From Actinomycetota bacterium (lineage in GTDB: Bacteria; Actinomycetota; Acidimicrobiia; Acidimicrobiales; Ilumatobacteraceae), in the NCBI GenBank assembly GCA_016213625.1, contig JACQZZ010000010.1:1-64000 (forward strand): a stretch of DNA of 64,000 nucleotides. Reading direction: 5' to 3'. Below are positions 33,495 to 42,411 of this stretch, piece after piece. The position numbers were made by a program, and so were the translations under genes. Each line of letters opens with the position of its first letter. Positions within the stretch are counted from its first letter, which is position 1. The notes beneath the pieces are model-generated. The model was given only the letters and a program-made list of their open reading frames with translations, did no database searches and was not told the DNA's origin.

Positions 33495-34643
33495 GTGAAC
33501 ACCCGCCGGCCCCCCAGCCCACCGCAGCGGCGTCAGCCGCCGCCCCCCACCCCTTTGAAGCGATGGATGCCCGCCATCGCTGCCGCGGGCGTACTCGGGG
33601 TCGTGGTCTTCGCCGGCTTCTCGGGCAACGACGATGCCTCGAACGCCAGCTCGCCGGGCACGAACCCGGGCGCTGTCGACGGGTCGCTCACGGCACCCAC
33701 CAGCACCGTGGCACAGGTGGTCGTGGTCACCGACCCCGCCCAGCAGAAGACACAGCTCAGCCAGACCCTTCGTCGCGGCATGTTCGGCGACGAGGTGAAG
33801 GCGATGCAGCAGCGCCTGAAGGACTTCGGGTTCGACCCGGGTCCGGTCGACGGTCAGTTCGGCAGCGGCACCGAGCAGGCGCTGTGGGCCTTCGAGGGTC
33901 TGGTGAAGAACCTGAAGTACGACCAGCAGACCGGTGAGCTCACCGACGAGCTGTGGCAGGTGATGCAGGACCCCATCGTCTTCGGGCCTCGCCGGCAGGG
34001 CGGCGCCGGGAACACCCACATGGAGATCTACCTCGATCTGCAGGCGGCCATCGTGTTCACCGACGACAAGCCCACGCTCATCACCCACATCTCGTCGGGT
34101 ACCGGCGAGCAGTGGTGCGAGATCATCACCCAGGACACCGACGAATACGGCGTGCCGTTGCCCGAACCGGTGAAGAAGGACGTGTGCGGCATCTCGAAGA
34201 CGCCGGGCGGCGTGTTCAAGTTCTACCGACGCGTGGCGGGCAACCGTCAGGGGCCGCTGGGTGGCATGTACAACCCGGTGTACTTCAACTACGGCATCGC
34301 AGTGCACGGGGCGCGCAACGTGCCCGACGAGCCGGCGTCGCATGGGTGCATCCGCATCCCCATGTGGATCTCGGAGTACTTCCCCTCGCTGGTGTCGAAC
34401 GGCAACCGCGTGTACGTGTGGGACGGTGTGAAGGAACCTGAGCAGCAGTCGGAGAAGGACATGCTGCCGGTGTTCAACTTCAAGAACCCCGACGCCACCA
34501 CCACCACGAGCACCACCACGACGACCACCACGCTGCCGCCGGCCACCACCAAGCCGCCGGCCACCACCACGACCACGGCCAAGCCGGTGGTCACCACCAC
34601 GTCGTCCACCGTCGCGGTGGCCACGACGACCACCGCGCCGTAG
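33495..34643 (+). CDS. L,D-transpeptidase with peptidoglycan-binding domain
   Basis: A 382-residue membrane-anchored enzyme. A short Pro/Arg-rich cytoplasmic tail is followed by one membrane segment (about residues 25-42). A peptidoglycan-binding domain (LRRGMFGDEVKAMQQRLKDFGFDPGPVDGQFG) precedes a YkuD domain with HGARNVPDEPASHGCIRIP and catalytic Cys285. It makes 3-3 peptide cross-links in the cell wall. The C-terminus is a Thr/Pro-rich tail of about 45 residues, probably a wall-spanning linker. The start GTG 33495 is chosen for its GGAG; ATG 33372 would add 41 residues with no such signal. Confidence 0.9.
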   Translation: MNTRRPPSPPQRRQPPPPTPLKRWMPAIAAAGVLGVVVFAGFSGNDDASNASSPGTNPGAVDGSLTAPTSTVAQVVVVTDPAQQKTQLSQTLRRGMFGDEVKAMQQRLKDFGFDPGPVDGQFGSGTEQALWAFEGLVKNLKYDQQTGELTDELWQVMQDPIVFGPRRQGGAGNTHMEIYLDLQAAIVFTDDKPTLITHISSGTGEQWCEIITQDTDEYGVPLPEPVKKDVCGISKTPGGVFKFYRRVAGNRQGPLGGMYNPVYFNYGIAVHGARNVPDEPASHGCIRIPMWISEYFPSLVSNGNRVYVWDGVKEPEQQSEKDMLPVFNFKNPDATTTTSTTTTTTTLPPATTKPPATTTTTAKPVVTTTSSTVAVATTTTAP

Positions 34644-34649
34644 GGCTGA

Positions 34650-36149
34650 TCAGCCGATCTCGTTGCGGCAGACGTTCAGTCCGCCCAACACGCCGGTGCG
34701 GAACGCGTCGATCTTCTCGAATGCGCTGCCGTTGACGTTCGTGTCGGTGCTCTCGTCGGCTCGGGCAATGGCGGTGACGATGGCTTCGTCGAGGTCGCCG
34801 GCCGACAACTGGAGCACTGCGTCCTCGGGTGGGTTGATGGTGGAGGCCACCCAGGCGCCGGTGAGGCAGTCGTTCATCAGCGCTCGAGGTTCGCCCGTGC
34901 GGGCACTGCGCAATGCCGTCTGGATGGCGTCGCTGTAGGCGTCGGAGAACAGATAGCCCACGCTCATGTCGCCCGTGAGCGGGTCGGTGGACATGGCGAG
35001 CGCGAAGTCCTCGTCCCAGTAGATGGTGTTGTCGCCGGGGCAGAAGACGACGTTGTTGGTCCACGACGCCGGGTCGACGCCATCGCACTCCGGGAAGGGG
35101 CCGGCGCCGGGGAACCGTTGGAACGTGGGTGCCGTGAACGGCACACCGTTCGCCTCCGCCAGCGCCACCCAGAACTGGTCGAGTCCCTGTGGGATGAGGG
35201 TGACGATGTCGACTGGGCCGTTCGTGGGGTCGGGCGCGGGATCGTCGAGCGGCAGGTTGCCCGCATTCGGGTCGCTGGCGTCGAACTCGATGTTCACCAT
35301 CGTGCTGATGCGGTTGTCGGTGAAGAACGTCGCACACCGTTGCGGGCCGCCTTCGAAGCCGTCCTGGAACGCGCCGACTCGGTCGAAGCCGGTGCCGTGC
35401 GCATCCTCGCTCGCGAGGCCACCGGCCTCCACGGGGTCGCGTACGTAGATCATGGCGACGAGTCCGGCACGGATGGCCGCGTCGTCGAAGGTGATGAGGT
35501 CGCTGCCGCCCGAGGCGACGTGCGCGGTCCACGCGCCGGCGAAGCAGTCGGCCTGCTGTTCCTTCAGGACGCCGATGTTGTCCCACTCGTTGGCTCGCGC
35601 CTGGATGGCGTGGCCGAACTCGTGGGCCAGCACGACCGCGACCGCTTCCTTGCCGAGCAGATCGACCAGGCCGGGAAGACCCTCGTAGTCGTCGTAGGCC
35701 ATGAAGTCGCCCACGATGCAGTAGAACGCGGTGCCGGCCTGCACGTCCTCGTAGCTGGACGAGTCGGTGCCGCAACCCGGGATGGGCGACTGGCGTTCGG
35801 GATAGGCGGCGAAGATGCCGCCGGACAGCGGCTCCCACGGAGCGTTGTAGGTGGCGGGGAACGCTTCGGACCAGAAGTTCTGGATGTCGCCGAACGCAGC
35901 GGTGAGGTAGCCGTCGTAGAGCGGGTGCTGAGGGCCGGCCTCTCCGAAGTCGACCACGCCGTCGAGCACTGGGTAGTCGCGCTCGGGTGCGGGCGTGGAG
36001 TTGTCGGGGGTGGAGTCGGTGGTGAACAGGCCGCCGCCCGCGTCGCCGCCCGAGCGCGAACGTGTCGCGATCACTCCGGCGTCGGAGGCGCCGCACGCCA
36101 CCGTGACCAGCGAGACGAGGGCGGCCATGGCGATGACGCGAGTACGCAC
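34650..36149 (-). CDS. Zinc metallopeptidase lipoprotein (YpfJ-like)
   Basis: A 499-residue exported protein with a lipoprotein signal (ALVSLVTVACGAS). The motif AHEFGHAIQ gives His176, Glu177 and His180; KEQQADCFAGAW follows about 25 residues later and supplies the third ligand region. These are hallmarks of the neutral zinc metallopeptidase (YpfJ) family, which are about 290 residues. Here an additional 200 residues repeat a similar theme (FCPGDNTIYWDEDFA, DAYSDAIQTALRS), so the protein looks extended. TATGCT lies 6 nt before the GTG start. Substrate is unknown. Confidence 0.82.
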   Translation of the reverse strand: MRTRVIAMAALVSLVTVACGASDAGVIATRSRSGGDAGGGLFTTDSTPDNSTPAPERDYPVLDGVVDFGEAGPQHPLYDGYLTAAFGDIQNFWSEAFPATYNAPWEPLSGGIFAAYPERQSPIPGCGTDSSSYEDVQAGTAFYCIVGDFMAYDDYEGLPGLVDLLGKEAVAVVLAHEFGHAIQARANEWDNIGVLKEQQADCFAGAWTAHVASGGSDLITFDDAAIRAGLVAMIYVRDPVEAGGLASEDAHGTGFDRVGAFQDGFEGGPQRCATFFTDNRISTMVNIEFDASDPNAGNLPLDDPAPDPTNGPVDIVTLIPQGLDQFWVALAEANGVPFTAPTFQRFPGAGPFPECDGVDPASWTNNVVFCPGDNTIYWDEDFALAMSTDPLTGDMSVGYLFSDAYSDAIQTALRSARTGEPRALMNDCLTGAWVASTINPPEDAVLQLSAGDLDEAIVTAIARADESTDTNVNGSAFEKIDAFRTGVLGGLNVCRNEIG

Positions 36150-36190
36150 ACGGCGAGCATACGTCCGTGTCCCTGCGGCAGAATGAATCC

Positions 36191-37309
36191 GTGACCCCCG
36201 GCACCTCCACCAACACCGTGTTCCTCGATCGACTGGCGCGAGCCCGAGCCACCATGGACGAGCGCGGCGTCGACGCGTTGCTCGTCAGCGTGGGCAGCGA
36301 CCTGCCGTATCTCACCGGCTACGAGGCGATGCCGTTGGAACGGCTCACCATGTTGGTGGTGCCACGCGACGGCGATGCCACGTTGGTGATCCCTCGGCTC
36401 GAGGCACCGCGAGTGGTGGAGCAGCCCGGCGCCTTCCGCATCCATCCGTGGAACGAGACCGACGATCCCGTGGCCATCGTCGCCTCGCTGGTCGGTACCC
36501 CCGCGGTGGCTGCGGTGGGCGACACGATGTGGGCTCGGTTCCTCGTCGAACTGCTGGGGCACTGGCCGTCGGGTGCCACGCAGTACGTGCGCAGCACACA
36601 CGTGATGAACGCGTTGCGCATGCGCAAGGACGACGCGGAGATCGCCGCGCTGGCGGCCGCCGGCGCCGCGGCCGACCGCGTGGCTGCCGAGCTGCACGCC
36701 GGCGCCATTCCGCTGGCGGGGCGCACCGAAGCGCAGGTGAGTGCCGACATCTCGGCGAGGTTGCTCGCCGAGGGTCACGACGTGGTGAACTTCGCCATCG
36801 TCGCGGCCGGCGAGAACGCGGCGTCGCCACACCATCACCCCGGCTCGCGTGTCATCCGCGAGAACGAGATCGTGCTGTGCGACTTCGGCGGCACGATGGC
36901 GGGCTACTGCAGCGACATCACGCGTTGCGTGTACCTCGGCACACCGCCGGCCGACGTCGCCGAGGCGTACGCCGTGCTGCACGAAGCCCAAGCCGCCGGC
37001 GTGGCCGCCGGGGTGGTCGGCGCCGCGTGCCAGGACGTCGACCGTGCGTCCCGTCGCGTCATCACCGACGCGGGTTGGGGCGAGTACTTCATCCACCGCA
37101 CCGGACACGGCATCGGCATGGAGGCGCACGAGGACCCGTACATGGTGGAAGGCAACGACCTCCCCATCGAGTCCGGGCATGCGTTCAGCGTCGAACCCGG
37201 TATCTACGTGGCCGGCAAGTGGGGCATGCGTCTGGAGGACATCGTGGTCGCCTCGGCCGACGGCCCGCTGTCCATGAACCACGCCGACCACGCCCTCGTC
37301 ACCCTCTGA
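36191..37309 (+). CDS. M24 family aminopeptidase (Xaa-Pro type)
   Basis: A 372-residue two-domain peptidase. The creatinase-like N-terminal domain is followed by the pita-bread catalytic domain with metal ligands in LCDFGG, CSDITR, HRTGHGIG, SVEPGIY and RLEDIVV. It probably removes N-terminal residues next to proline. The start GTG 36191 follows CAGAAT by 6 nt; an earlier GTG at 36167 lies in the promoter. The gene is divergent from the metallopeptidase lipoprotein and ends 2 bp before a perfect palindrome. Confidence 0.9.
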   Translation: MTPGTSTNTVFLDRLARARATMDERGVDALLVSVGSDLPYLTGYEAMPLERLTMLVVPRDGDATLVIPRLEAPRVVEQPGAFRIHPWNETDDPVAIVASLVGTPAVAAVGDTMWARFLVELLGHWPSGATQYVRSTHVMNALRMRKDDAEIAALAAAGAAADRVAAELHAGAIPLAGRTEAQVSADISARLLAEGHDVVNFAIVAAGENAASPHHHPGSRVIRENEIVLCDFGGTMAGYCSDITRCVYLGTPPADVAEAYAVLHEAQAAGVAAGVVGAACQDVDRASRRVITDAGWGEYFIHRTGHGIGMEAHEDPYMVEGNDLPIESGHAFSVEPGIYVAGKWGMRLEDIVVASADGPLSMNHADHALVTL

Positions 37310-37311
37310 CC

Positions 37312-37357
37312 TGCACGCGAACTGAAGTTCCGACGTCGGAACTTCAGTTCGCGTGCA
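37312..37357. terminator. 46-bp perfect palindrome
   Basis: Two 23-nt arms (starting TGCACGCGAACTGAAG and meeting at GAC/GTC) are exact reverse complements with no spacer. It follows the M24 gene stop by 2 bp and precedes the carotenoid oxygenase ATG by 43 bp. A terminator without U-run is the simplest reading, though a protein-binding role is possible since the next gene is on the same strand. Confidence 0.6.
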
Positions 37358-37400
37358 CCTCGTCACGTTGGGGGTTGGGGGATCGCGCGAAGCTGACGCG

Positions 37401-38771
37401 ATGACTGCACTCGACGACTCGGTGTCGCAGCGGCGGCTGCCGTGGCACATGCGCGGACCGTACGCGCCGGTGTCCGAAGAAGTGGAAGCGTTCGATCTTC
37501 CCGTGCGGGGCCGCATCCCCGACGAGCTGAACGGTCGGTACGTGCGCAACGGGGCCAACCCGAAGCACGGCCCCACCATGCACTGGTTCGGCGGCGACGG
37601 CATGTTGCACGGCGTGCGCCTGCGCGACGGCAAGGCCGAGTGGTATCGCAACCGATGGGTGCGCACTCGTTCGCTCGAAGGTGCCACGCGCCGTGATCCC
37701 GTCACCGGCCAGGCCGACCTCACCGTCGGTCTGGCGAACACGCACGTGGTCCGTCACGCCGGGCGCATCTTCGCCCTCGAAGAAGCCAGCCTGCCCAACG
37801 AGGTCACCCCCGAGCTCGACACCGTGGGACCGTTCGATTTCGGTGGTGCGCTGCGCACACCGTTCACCGCGCATCCGCACACGTGTCCCGAGACGGGCGA
37901 GATGCACTTCTTCGGCTACGAACTGCTGCGGGCGCCCTTCGTCACGTATCACGTGGTGGATCGTGACGGAGCGCTCGTGCACACGCAGCCGATCGAAGTG
38001 GGTGGCCCCACGATGGTGCACGACTTCGCCATCAGCCGGAACTACGCGATCTTCCTCGACCTGCCGGTGGTGTTCGACCTCGACCTCGCCATCACCGGCA
38101 CCATGCCGTTCCAGTGGCGGCCGGACTACGGCGCTCGAATCGGCCTGCTCCATCGCGATCGGGCACGGCAGGGCGAAGCACCCCGCTGGTTCGAGGTGCC
38201 GCTCTGCTACGTGTTCCACATCATGAACGCGTGGGACGACGGCCCCGACGGTCGCTACGTGTGGCTCGACGCAGGTCGCCACGCGTCGATGTGGGACGGC
38301 GGACCTGACAAGTTCGTGCCCAGCCTCATGCATCGCTGGCGATTCGATCTGCACACCGGGGCAGTGCACGAGGAACAACTCGACGACGTGTCGCATGCGT
38401 TCCCGCGCATCGACGATCGGCTCACCGGCTTGCCGAATCGCTTCGGATGGGCGGTGGCGCCGCGCGACGGTCGCGACGACGGCATGGAAGCACCCAGCCT
38501 GGTGGTGAAGTACGACCTGCAGACGGGCGGTCGTACGGTGCACGACTTCGGCCCCACCAGTCTCAGTGGCGAGCCGGTGTTCGTGCCGGCCGACGACCAC
38601 GCGGGCGAGGACGATGGTTTCCTCGTCACGTTCGTGATGGACATGGCCTCCGAATCGTCGAGCTTCGTGGTGCTCGATGCGGCCGACATGAGCGCGGCAC
38701 CGCTCGCCGTGGTGCCGCTGCCCCAACGAGTACCGCAGGGATTCCACGGCAGCTGGTTCGCTGACGACTGA
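37401..38771 (+). CDS. Carotenoid cleavage oxygenase
   Basis: A 456-residue non-heme iron enzyme of the carotenoid oxygenase (RPE65/CCD) family. The four iron-binding histidines occur in the expected blocks: FTAHPH, MVHDFAI, FHIMNAWDD and, at the C-terminus, GFHGSW. The YVRNGANPKHGP motif near the start is typical. It cleaves double bonds of carotenoids, apocarotenoids or lignin-like stilbenes; the substrate is open. The ATG at 37401 is chosen from the family N-terminus. No carotenoid biosynthesis gene is in the window. Confidence 0.92.
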   Translation: MTALDDSVSQRRLPWHMRGPYAPVSEEVEAFDLPVRGRIPDELNGRYVRNGANPKHGPTMHWFGGDGMLHGVRLRDGKAEWYRNRWVRTRSLEGATRRDPVTGQADLTVGLANTHVVRHAGRIFALEEASLPNEVTPELDTVGPFDFGGALRTPFTAHPHTCPETGEMHFFGYELLRAPFVTYHVVDRDGALVHTQPIEVGGPTMVHDFAISRNYAIFLDLPVVFDLDLAITGTMPFQWRPDYGARIGLLHRDRARQGEAPRWFEVPLCYVFHIMNAWDDGPDGRYVWLDAGRHASMWDGGPDKFVPSLMHRWRFDLHTGAVHEEQLDDVSHAFPRIDDRLTGLPNRFGWAVAPRDGRDDGMEAPSLVVKYDLQTGGRTVHDFGPTSLSGEPVFVPADDHAGEDDGFLVTFVMDMASESSSFVVLDAADMSAAPLAVVPLPQRVPQGFHGSWFADD

Positions 38772-38798
38772 CCCCGCACTGAGCGACAGGAGAACGAC

Positions 38799-40535
38799 AT
38801 GCTCGATCTGAAGATCACCGGTGGCACGGTCATCGACGGCACCGGTGCCGCCGGTGTCCGCGCCGATGTGGGAGTGCACGAGGGCCGAATCGTCGCGGTC
38901 GGCGCGATCGACGACACCGCGGCGCGCACCATCGATGCGCGCGACCTGGTGGTGGCGCCCGGGTTCATCGACCTGCACACCCACTACGACGCGCAGGCGT
39001 TCTGGGACAGCACGCTCAGTCCCTCGCCGTTGCACGGTGTCACCACGGTGATGGCCGGCAACTGCGGGTTCACCATCGCCCCGCTCACCGCCGTCGATGG
39101 CGGGCCGGTTCGCGCCGACGACGCCGACTATCTGATGCGCATGCTCGCCCGCGTGGAGGGCATGCCGCTGGAGAGCCTGCAGCAGGGTGTGCCCTGGAAC
39201 TGGGGGACATCGGCCGAGTACTTCGATCGGCTCGACGGCACGCTCATGCCGAACGCCGGCTTCATGGTCGGTCACTCGGCGTTGCGGCGAGTCGTCATGC
39301 ACGATGCGGCCAGCGAACGCGAGGCCACCGCCGACGAGATCGAACAGATGAAGGGTCTGCTGCGCAAGGGCCTCGCTGCCGGCGGCATGGGGTTCACCAG
39401 TACCTGGTCGCCCAGCCACAACGATCACCTCGGGCACCCTGTCCCGTCGCGCTGCTCCAGCCGCGACGAGCTCATCGCGCTCTGCTCGGTGGTGAGCGAG
39501 TTCCCGGGCACGCAGCTCGAGTTCATCCCTGCGGTCGGCCAGTTCAACGACGACACGTTCCGCCTGATGGGCGCGATGAGCGCCGCCGCCAATCGTCCCC
39601 TGAACTGGAACCTGCTGCAGGTCTACGCGCAGAACTGGGACCTCGTGCAGCATCAGCTCGCCGGCTTCGACATCGCCGCCGCCGAAGGCGGCCGGGTGCT
39701 CGCGCTCACACTGCCCGACACGTTCCGGCTGCGGCTGAACTTCACGAGCGGGTTCATCCTCGACATCCTCCACGGTTGGGACACGCTGATGGCCCTCCCG
39801 TTGGACGAGAAGCTGCGCCAGTTGCGCGACCCGGCGATGCGCGCCGAGTGGAACCGGCTGGCGCAGAGCACCGAGGGCACGCAGCGCGCCATCGCCAACT
39901 GGGGCGGCTACTGGGTGCTCGAGACGTTCAGCGACGAGTGGAAGCCGTACGAGGGGCGCATCATCGGCGACATCGCACGCGAGTTGGGTCGGGAAGCGTG
40001 GGACGTGCTGTGCGACATCGTCATCGCCGACGACCTGCGGACCGTCATCGCGAACCAGGACCGCGGTCAGGACGACGCCACCTGGGCGCGCCGGGTGGAG
40101 GTGTGGCGCGATCACCGTGCTGTTGTGGGCGCGAGCGACGCCGGAGCGCACCTCGACATGATCGACAGCTTCAGCTACAGCACCACGCTGCTCGCCCGCG
40201 CGGTGCGCGAGCGCGACCTGCTGCCAATGGAGGAGGCGGTGCACTACCTCACCGGTGCACCTGCCGAGCTCTACGGCCTGCACGAGCGTGGACGCATCGC
40301 ACCGGGCCTGTGCGCCGACCTGCAGGTGTTCGACCCGACCACGGTGGGGCCGGGGCCGGTGTCCATGCGCTTCGATCTCCCCGGCGGTGCCGGACGCGTC
40401 TACGGCGAAGCCGTGGGTGTGCACCACGTGCTGGTGAACGGGGTGCCGTGCGTGGAGCACGGCGAACTGCTGTCGGCCCGCCCGGGCAGGCTGCTGCGCA
40501 GTGGTACCGACACGCACACGGTGTCCGTGCGCTGA
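38799..40535 (+). CDS. N-acyl-D-amino-acid deacylase-type amidohydrolase
   Basis: A 578-residue metal-dependent amidohydrolase. The metal motif GFIDLHTHYD occurs near residue 55, with MAGNCGFTIAP following as in D-aminoacylases; the later FMVGHSALRR and GASDAGAHLDM supply further ligands. The family splits N-acyl-D-amino acids. A GACAGGAG Shine-Dalgarno sits 7 nt before the ATG. It begins 27 bp after the carotenoid oxygenase and probably shares its transcript. Confidence 0.88.
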   Translation: MLDLKITGGTVIDGTGAAGVRADVGVHEGRIVAVGAIDDTAARTIDARDLVVAPGFIDLHTHYDAQAFWDSTLSPSPLHGVTTVMAGNCGFTIAPLTAVDGGPVRADDADYLMRMLARVEGMPLESLQQGVPWNWGTSAEYFDRLDGTLMPNAGFMVGHSALRRVVMHDAASEREATADEIEQMKGLLRKGLAAGGMGFTSTWSPSHNDHLGHPVPSRCSSRDELIALCSVVSEFPGTQLEFIPAVGQFNDDTFRLMGAMSAAANRPLNWNLLQVYAQNWDLVQHQLAGFDIAAAEGGRVLALTLPDTFRLRLNFTSGFILDILHGWDTLMALPLDEKLRQLRDPAMRAEWNRLAQSTEGTQRAIANWGGYWVLETFSDEWKPYEGRIIGDIARELGREAWDVLCDIVIADDLRTVIANQDRGQDDATWARRVEVWRDHRAVVGASDAGAHLDMIDSFSYSTTLLARAVRERDLLPMEEAVHYLTGAPAELYGLHERGRIAPGLCADLQVFDPTTVGPGPVSMRFDLPGGAGRVYGEAVGVHHVLVNGVPCVEHGELLSARPGRLLRSGTDTHTVSVR

Positions 40536-40548
40536 CGGGTGCCTTGAC

Positions 40549-41187
40549 TCAGGCAGGCGGCGTGAACGCGCTCGCGTCGACCGATTCGCCGAACAGCGTG
40601 AGCGTGACCGCGACGTCGCCGTCGTCGAGCCTGGCCAACAGGCCACTCGCCAGCGCGCAGTACACGGCGGTGCCGCCGACGACAGGAACGTCGACACACG
40701 TGGCCTGCTGATCGGCGATCGTGTCGTCGTGGCCGATGGCAGGCCCCAGCTTCGCCGCGGCATCGCGACGCAGGCGCTTGGCCGTGTCGGCGGCGTAGAA
40801 GTCGACCGTGATGAGGGTGTCGCTGATGCGCTGCGGATCGAACCCGTCGACACAGGGGATCGAGCGATCTTCGGTGCACGTGACCGCGGTGGTCTCGGTC
40901 TGGATGTAGCGGGTGTTGCCCACCGTGATGCTGCGCTTCCCCGGTGACAAGGCGACCAGCGCAGGGTTGGTGGTGTTGCCGTACTTGGTGAGCACGGTGT
41001 ACGCCGCGGTCGCGTCGCCAGCGGTGGGGTTGTCCAATCGAGCGAGCACGGCGTCGATGGCGGGGTCGCCGCTCGTCGAGCCGGGAGGGAACGTCTCGGA
41101 GTCGCTGAAGTACGGGCGCTTCCCGGTGAAGCAGCCGGCCAGCAGCACGGTGCAGAGAGTGAGGGCCAGCGCGGCGCGTCGGGACAC
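40549..41187 (-). CDS. Lipoprotein, unknown function
   Basis: A 212-residue protein with a lipobox signal (LALTLCTVLLAGCFTG). The mature part is a mixed alpha/beta domain with cysteines in TCTEDRSIPC and CVDVPVVGGTAVYC that may form disulfides. No catalytic motif is recognised. The GTG at 41187 is preceded by TACGCT with an 8-nt gap. It converges on the deacylase gene (13 bp between stops). Confidence 0.7.
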   Translation of the reverse strand: MSRRAALALTLCTVLLAGCFTGKRPYFSDSETFPPGSTSGDPAIDAVLARLDNPTAGDATAAYTVLTKYGNTTNPALVALSPGKRSITVGNTRYIQTETTAVTCTEDRSIPCVDGFDPQRISDTLITVDFYAADTAKRLRRDAAAKLGPAIGHDDTIADQQATCVDVPVVGGTAVYCALASGLLARLDDGDVAVTLTLFGESVDASAFTPPA

Positions 41188-41501
41188 GACCGTGGAGCGT
41201 ACGGGTTGTGGCCGACGAAAGTGCGGCAGCACCTGGGAAGCAGCGGCGGAGATTCGCTCGCCGCCACCGACGACGACACCCGGCGGGCGGGAGCATGGCA
41301 TCGTCATCGGTGGCTGGCAGAGTGAATCAATCCGCAGAAACCACGTCGGCGCGGGCTGCTGACGTCATTGCTGCGACTACTGACGCTGTTCGGGACGGGA
41401 GATCCGGTCGCAACATCGAACATGACACGACTGTTGCGACCGAAACGTTTGGCGATCGCGAGAAATTTTCGTGACGACGTCGGGTCGTTAGCCTCGACAT
41501 C
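41188..41501. promoter_or_regulatory. 314-bp divergent promoter region with inverted repeat
   Basis: No convincing gene here. TACGCT on the minus strand (41201 to 41196) serves the lipoprotein gene. TAGCCT (41489-41494) ends 7 nt before the GTG at 41502. A perfect 10-bp inverted repeat GGTCGCAACA-N16-TGTTGCGACC spans 41406-41441, about 50 bp upstream of that -10, where a regulator could bind. The stretch at 41450-41470 is locally AT-richer. Confidence 0.5.
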
Positions 41502-42368
41502 GTGATCAGCCTCGATGCCGCCACGGTCCTCCTGCAGTGGGCGGCTGGTGGACTGTTCTTCCTGTGGTTCACCACCCGTCGCCGCGAGGTGGGTGTGGGC
41601 TATGGCTGGCTCCTGCGCGGCACCAACCTGCTGCTCGCGCTGGGTGCCGCATGGTGTGGCTTCCGGTTCGGCACCGTGCCCGTGCGCGAGGCCAGCTCCC
41701 TGGCGGTGGCGGCGGCGGCCCTGTTCGCCCTGGTGGTGTCCATCGTGCGGCGCAAGGCGGGCGTGTCGGGCCAGGACGAGGAGCACGACCGCCGCAGTGA
41801 GCGAGTGGCCGCCATGACCGGCATCGAGCGCGACGTGGTACGGCGTGAGGGCGGGCCCGAGTTCCCGCCGCTGCTCGATCTGGTGGCACCCATCCTGGCG
41901 GTGCCGGGACTCATCGCCGCTGGCATCGACGCCGCGAGCAGTGGTGGCGTGGGCGACACGGTGGTGTCACTCATCCGCACCTTCGCCGGGGCCCTGTTCC
42001 TGGGTGCCGTGACCGATGCGATGTTGCTGGGGCACTGGTACCTCGTGCAGCCGGGTCTGCCTCGCCGGCACCTGAACGACCTCGTGCGTGCGCTCGGCTG
42101 GATGTGGCCCGTCGAGGTCGTCGCCATGCTGTTGCCCGTGGGCATGTTCGCCGTGTTCTCCGGGCGCATCGACGACGGCTGGAGCGGTCAGCTCGGCTGG
42201 ATGTGGGTGGCGTGCGCGGTCACCACCATCGTGCTCGTCGTCGTCACCAAGGCGGCGCTGAAGGAGCGGTACTACTCGGCGGTCATGGCGGCCACGGGTC
42301 TGCTCTACCTGGCCATTCTCACTGCGTTCGGCACCGACCTGGTGGCCCGCGCCGTGCTGTCCGGCTGA
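41502..42368 (+). CDS. Seven-helix membrane protein, unknown function
   Basis: A 288-residue integral membrane protein with about seven predicted segments. A cytoplasmic loop near residues 85-115 is highly charged (GQDEEHDRRSERV). A later segment has LGHWYLVQPGLPRRHLNDLVR, in which the conserved His could bind metal or heme, but this is speculation. GTG 41502 follows TAGCCT by 7 nt. It lies 43 bp before ku, which has its own -10, so it is probably not in the ku operon. Confidence 0.72.
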   Translation: MISLDAATVLLQWAAGGLFFLWFTTRRREVGVGYGWLLRGTNLLLALGAAWCGFRFGTVPVREASSLAVAAAALFALVVSIVRRKAGVSGQDEEHDRRSERVAAMTGIERDVVRREGGPEFPPLLDLVAPILAVPGLIAAGIDAASSGGVGDTVVSLIRTFAGALFLGAVTDAMLLGHWYLVQPGLPRRHLNDLVRALGWMWPVEVVAMLLPVGMFAVFSGRIDDGWSGQLGWMWVACAVTTIVLVVVTKAALKERYYSAVMAATGLLYLAILTAFGTDLVARAVLSG

Positions 42369-42411
42369 CGCGCGCTGTTCAAACACTGATTTCTCGGGCA
42401 GACTTTGCCGC

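Noticed and set aside
41411-41425. TCGAAC resembling an actinobacterial SOS (LexA) box near ku
   Set aside because: Only one half-site is present; the second half does not match, and it lies upstream of a membrane-protein gene rather than ku.
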